64,000 bases of DNA, taken from assembly GCA_937951615.1 (NCBI GenBank), contig CALFBH010000043.1:41452-105451 (forward strand), written 5' to 3'. Below the pieces are notes generated by a model. That model had not been told where the DNA came from and searched no databases. It saw only the letters and a program-made list of their open reading frames with translations. The position numbers and the translations under genes are program-made. Shown here one piece after another: positions 63,038-64,000 of this stretch. This DNA comes from an uncultured Saprospiraceae bacterium. Lineage in GTDB: Bacteria; Bacteroidota; Bacteroidia; Chitinophagales; Saprospiraceae. How positions within the stretch are numbered: position 1 is the first letter of the stretch; the number at the start of each line of letters is the position of its first letter.

Positions 63038-63368
63038 ATGAACAAACGTTGCGCAGCAAAAATGATTCGGTGAATCATTTTAGTGCAGTGAACCGCGACA
63101 GCGGGTGGGTTGGCCCTCACACGCCCTAGCCCTAAAGGGAGGCCTGCGCTCTTTGTTATTCAGTTTGTTTGCACTTTAAATCATTGTCCAAATAAGGTTG
63201 GATTATGAACAAACGTTGCGTAGCAAAAATGATTCGGGGAATCATTTTAGTGCGGTGAACCGCGACAGCGGGTGGGTTGGCTCTCACACGCCCTAGCCCT
63301 AATCCCGATAAAAATACGGGAGACCTACGTTTTTTGTTACTCTGTTTGTTTGCACTTTAAATCATTGT
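63007..63368 (+). repeat. tandem duplication of degenerate repeat plus ~140-bp insert
   Basis: Units 63007-63173 (167 bp) and 63174-63353 (180 bp) each consist of a 31-bp truncated CRISPR repeat followed by a closely similar insert. Each insert begins ATGAACAAACGTTGCG and includes AATGATTCGG, GAATCATTTTAGTGC, GAACCGCGACAGCGGGTGGG, CACGCCCTAGCCCTAA and ends GTTTGTTTGCA. The second has an extra TCCCGATAAAAATACGGG. A third degenerate repeat (CTTTAAATCATTGTCTAGCT) starts at 63354. Confidence 0.9.
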
Positions 63369-63437
63369 CTAGCTGCGGGCGGATTCTCCTTTAGGAGTCA
63401 GAGGCGTGCGAAGGCAAAACTGAAAAACAACAAAAAC

Positions 63438-63815
63438 ATGTCAAAGGAATTTGGTATGCACTACGGTGCAGAAGCCCGTGTCTTTCGCTTTGCAGAAGAG
63501 CTACGGCAACAGATGACGCCTGCCGAAAAAAAATTATGGAAACATTTGAAGGGCAAACAATTAGCAGGCTTGAAATTCAGACGGCAACATGCTATGGGGG
63601 CGTACATTGCAGATTTTTATTGCCATTCCAAAAAACTGGTCATTGAAGTAGACGGTAAATACCACGAAGATGATATTCAACAACAAAAAGATAAGTTCCG
63701 AGACAGCGAAATGGAGCGATTTGATATTAAAGTCCTCCGTTTCACGAATGAACAAGTACTAAGCACAACCAGTAAAGTCTTAAAAGAAATAGAAAAGACA
63801 GCACTGTCGCGTTAA
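63438..63815 (+). CDS. DUF559 endonuclease-like protein
   Basis: A 125-residue DUF559 protein: FAEELRQQMTPAEKKLWKHL, LAGLKFRRQHAMGAYIADFY, KKLVIEVDGKYHEDDIQQQK, ERFDIKVLRFTNEQVL. The fold is related to very-short-patch repair endonucleases (VIEVDGKYH contains the acidic site). Activity is not demonstrated for most members. It sits 70 bp after the last degenerate CRISPR repeat. CACGCCCTAGCCCTAAAGGG words, shared with the array inserts, flank it on both sides, suggesting joint mobility. Confidence 0.85.
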   Translation: MSKEFGMHYGAEARVFRFAEELRQQMTPAEKKLWKHLKGKQLAGLKFRRQHAMGAYIADFYCHSKKLVIEVDGKYHEDDIQQQKDKFRDSEMERFDIKVLRFTNEQVLSTTSKVLKEIEKTALSR

Positions 63816-63842
63816 AAATATACAAATCCAAAATCGCCCACC

Positions 63843-63863
63843 CACGCCCTAGCCCTAAAGGGC
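63843..63863. repeat. CACGCCCTAGCCCTAAAGGG motif
   Basis: Third copy of the motif found inside both array inserts (63119 on, 63285 on). GCCCTAAAGGGC makes it self-complementary. Confidence 0.6.
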
Positions 63864-63894
63864 TACGGCTTATGTATAAGTCGTATTAAAGAAA

Positions 63895-64000
63895 TCATGT
63901 TGTATCAAAAAGTAAATACGCCTCATACATGATATAAAATTTATCTAAGCCTCGCTTCATGGTCATCGGTCCTGGTGGTTTTTGTGATTTATATCCCTTC
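63895..64000 (-). CDS. C-terminal end of a probable transposase (partial)
   Basis: An uninterrupted 35-codon minus-strand frame ending in TGA at 63895. It translates as KGYKSQKPPGPMTMKRGLDK, then FYIMYEAYLLFDTT. A PPGP.T.KRGL tail resembles the ends of IS4-type transposases, which would fit a boundary of mobile DNA next to the array. The bulk of the gene is outside the window, so both the coding call and the family are tentative. Confidence 0.4.
   Translation of the reverse strand, partial: KGYKSQKPPGPMTMKRGLDKFYIMYEAYLLFDTT

Overview
The window looks like the chromosome of a Bacteroidota bacterium, probably a Saprospiria/Chitinophagia-type relative. Reasons: AT-rich DNA, no clear Shine-Dalgarno sites, several TAnnTTTG -7 promoter boxes, and families typical of the phylum (DUF5683 protein beside ParAB, ECF sigma plus TPR membrane protein, UbiD-family decarboxylase, TlpA lipoprotein, secreted beta-helix proteins, effector-associated domain). 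No rRNA or tRNA gene was seen.

Layout. 0-2.4 kb: end of a surface-glycan or lipid cluster (MBOAT acyltransferase, acyl carrier protein, LnmK/Pnap_2097-like protein, GT2). 2.4-3.8 kb: ECF sigma factor with a TPR membrane protein. 4.5-9.7 kb: a PIN-domain toxin-antitoxin operon, a UbiD decarboxylase, an AAA ATPase with a nuclease-like tail, and a ParDE pair. 9.9-16.3 kb: an orphan protein, a large PD-(D/E)XK nuclease, a TPR protein and an RluD-type pseudouridine synthase. 16.3-18.3 kb: a two-gene CBASS operon (CdnE-type CD-NTase plus TIR-STING). 18.5-31 kb: mostly housekeeping or secreted proteins (PqqB-like hydrolase, beta-helix protein, DprA, RecQ, ribosomal protein S1, thioredoxin). 31-34 kb: TlpA lipoprotein, then a caspase-like protease paired with a small membrane protein, a likely abortive-infection pair. 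34-48 kb: M14 peptidase, gamma-glutamyltransferase, YebC, DUF5683-ParB-ParA, a metal-dependent hydrolase and a large secreted pectate-lyase-like protein.

50-63.4 kb is a type III-A CRISPR-Cas locus: HTH protein, Cas6, Cas10 with a GGDD cyclase motif but no recognisable HD nuclease, Csm2-Csm5, an OAS/CD-NTase-like nucleotidyltransferase, an EGF-repeat lipoprotein, a Card1/Can2 CARF nuclease, a Csx20-like putative ring nuclease, a protein with an effector-associated N-terminus and an unknown C-terminal domain, an AT-rich leader, and an array of 11 identical 36-bp repeats followed by degenerate trailer repeats. The expected logic is that target RNA binding by Csm makes Cas10 synthesise cyclic oligoadenylate, which activates Card1, and a ring nuclease switches the signal off. 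The NTase and the effector-associated protein are the unexplained additions. No cas1/cas2 lies in the window. The array trailer is tandemly duplicated with ~140-bp inserts and is followed by a DUF559 endonuclease and a probable transposase end.

Intergenic DNA holds several dispersed repeat families, including one (near 14.8 and 40.4 kb) whose two copies keep a stem by compensating changes.
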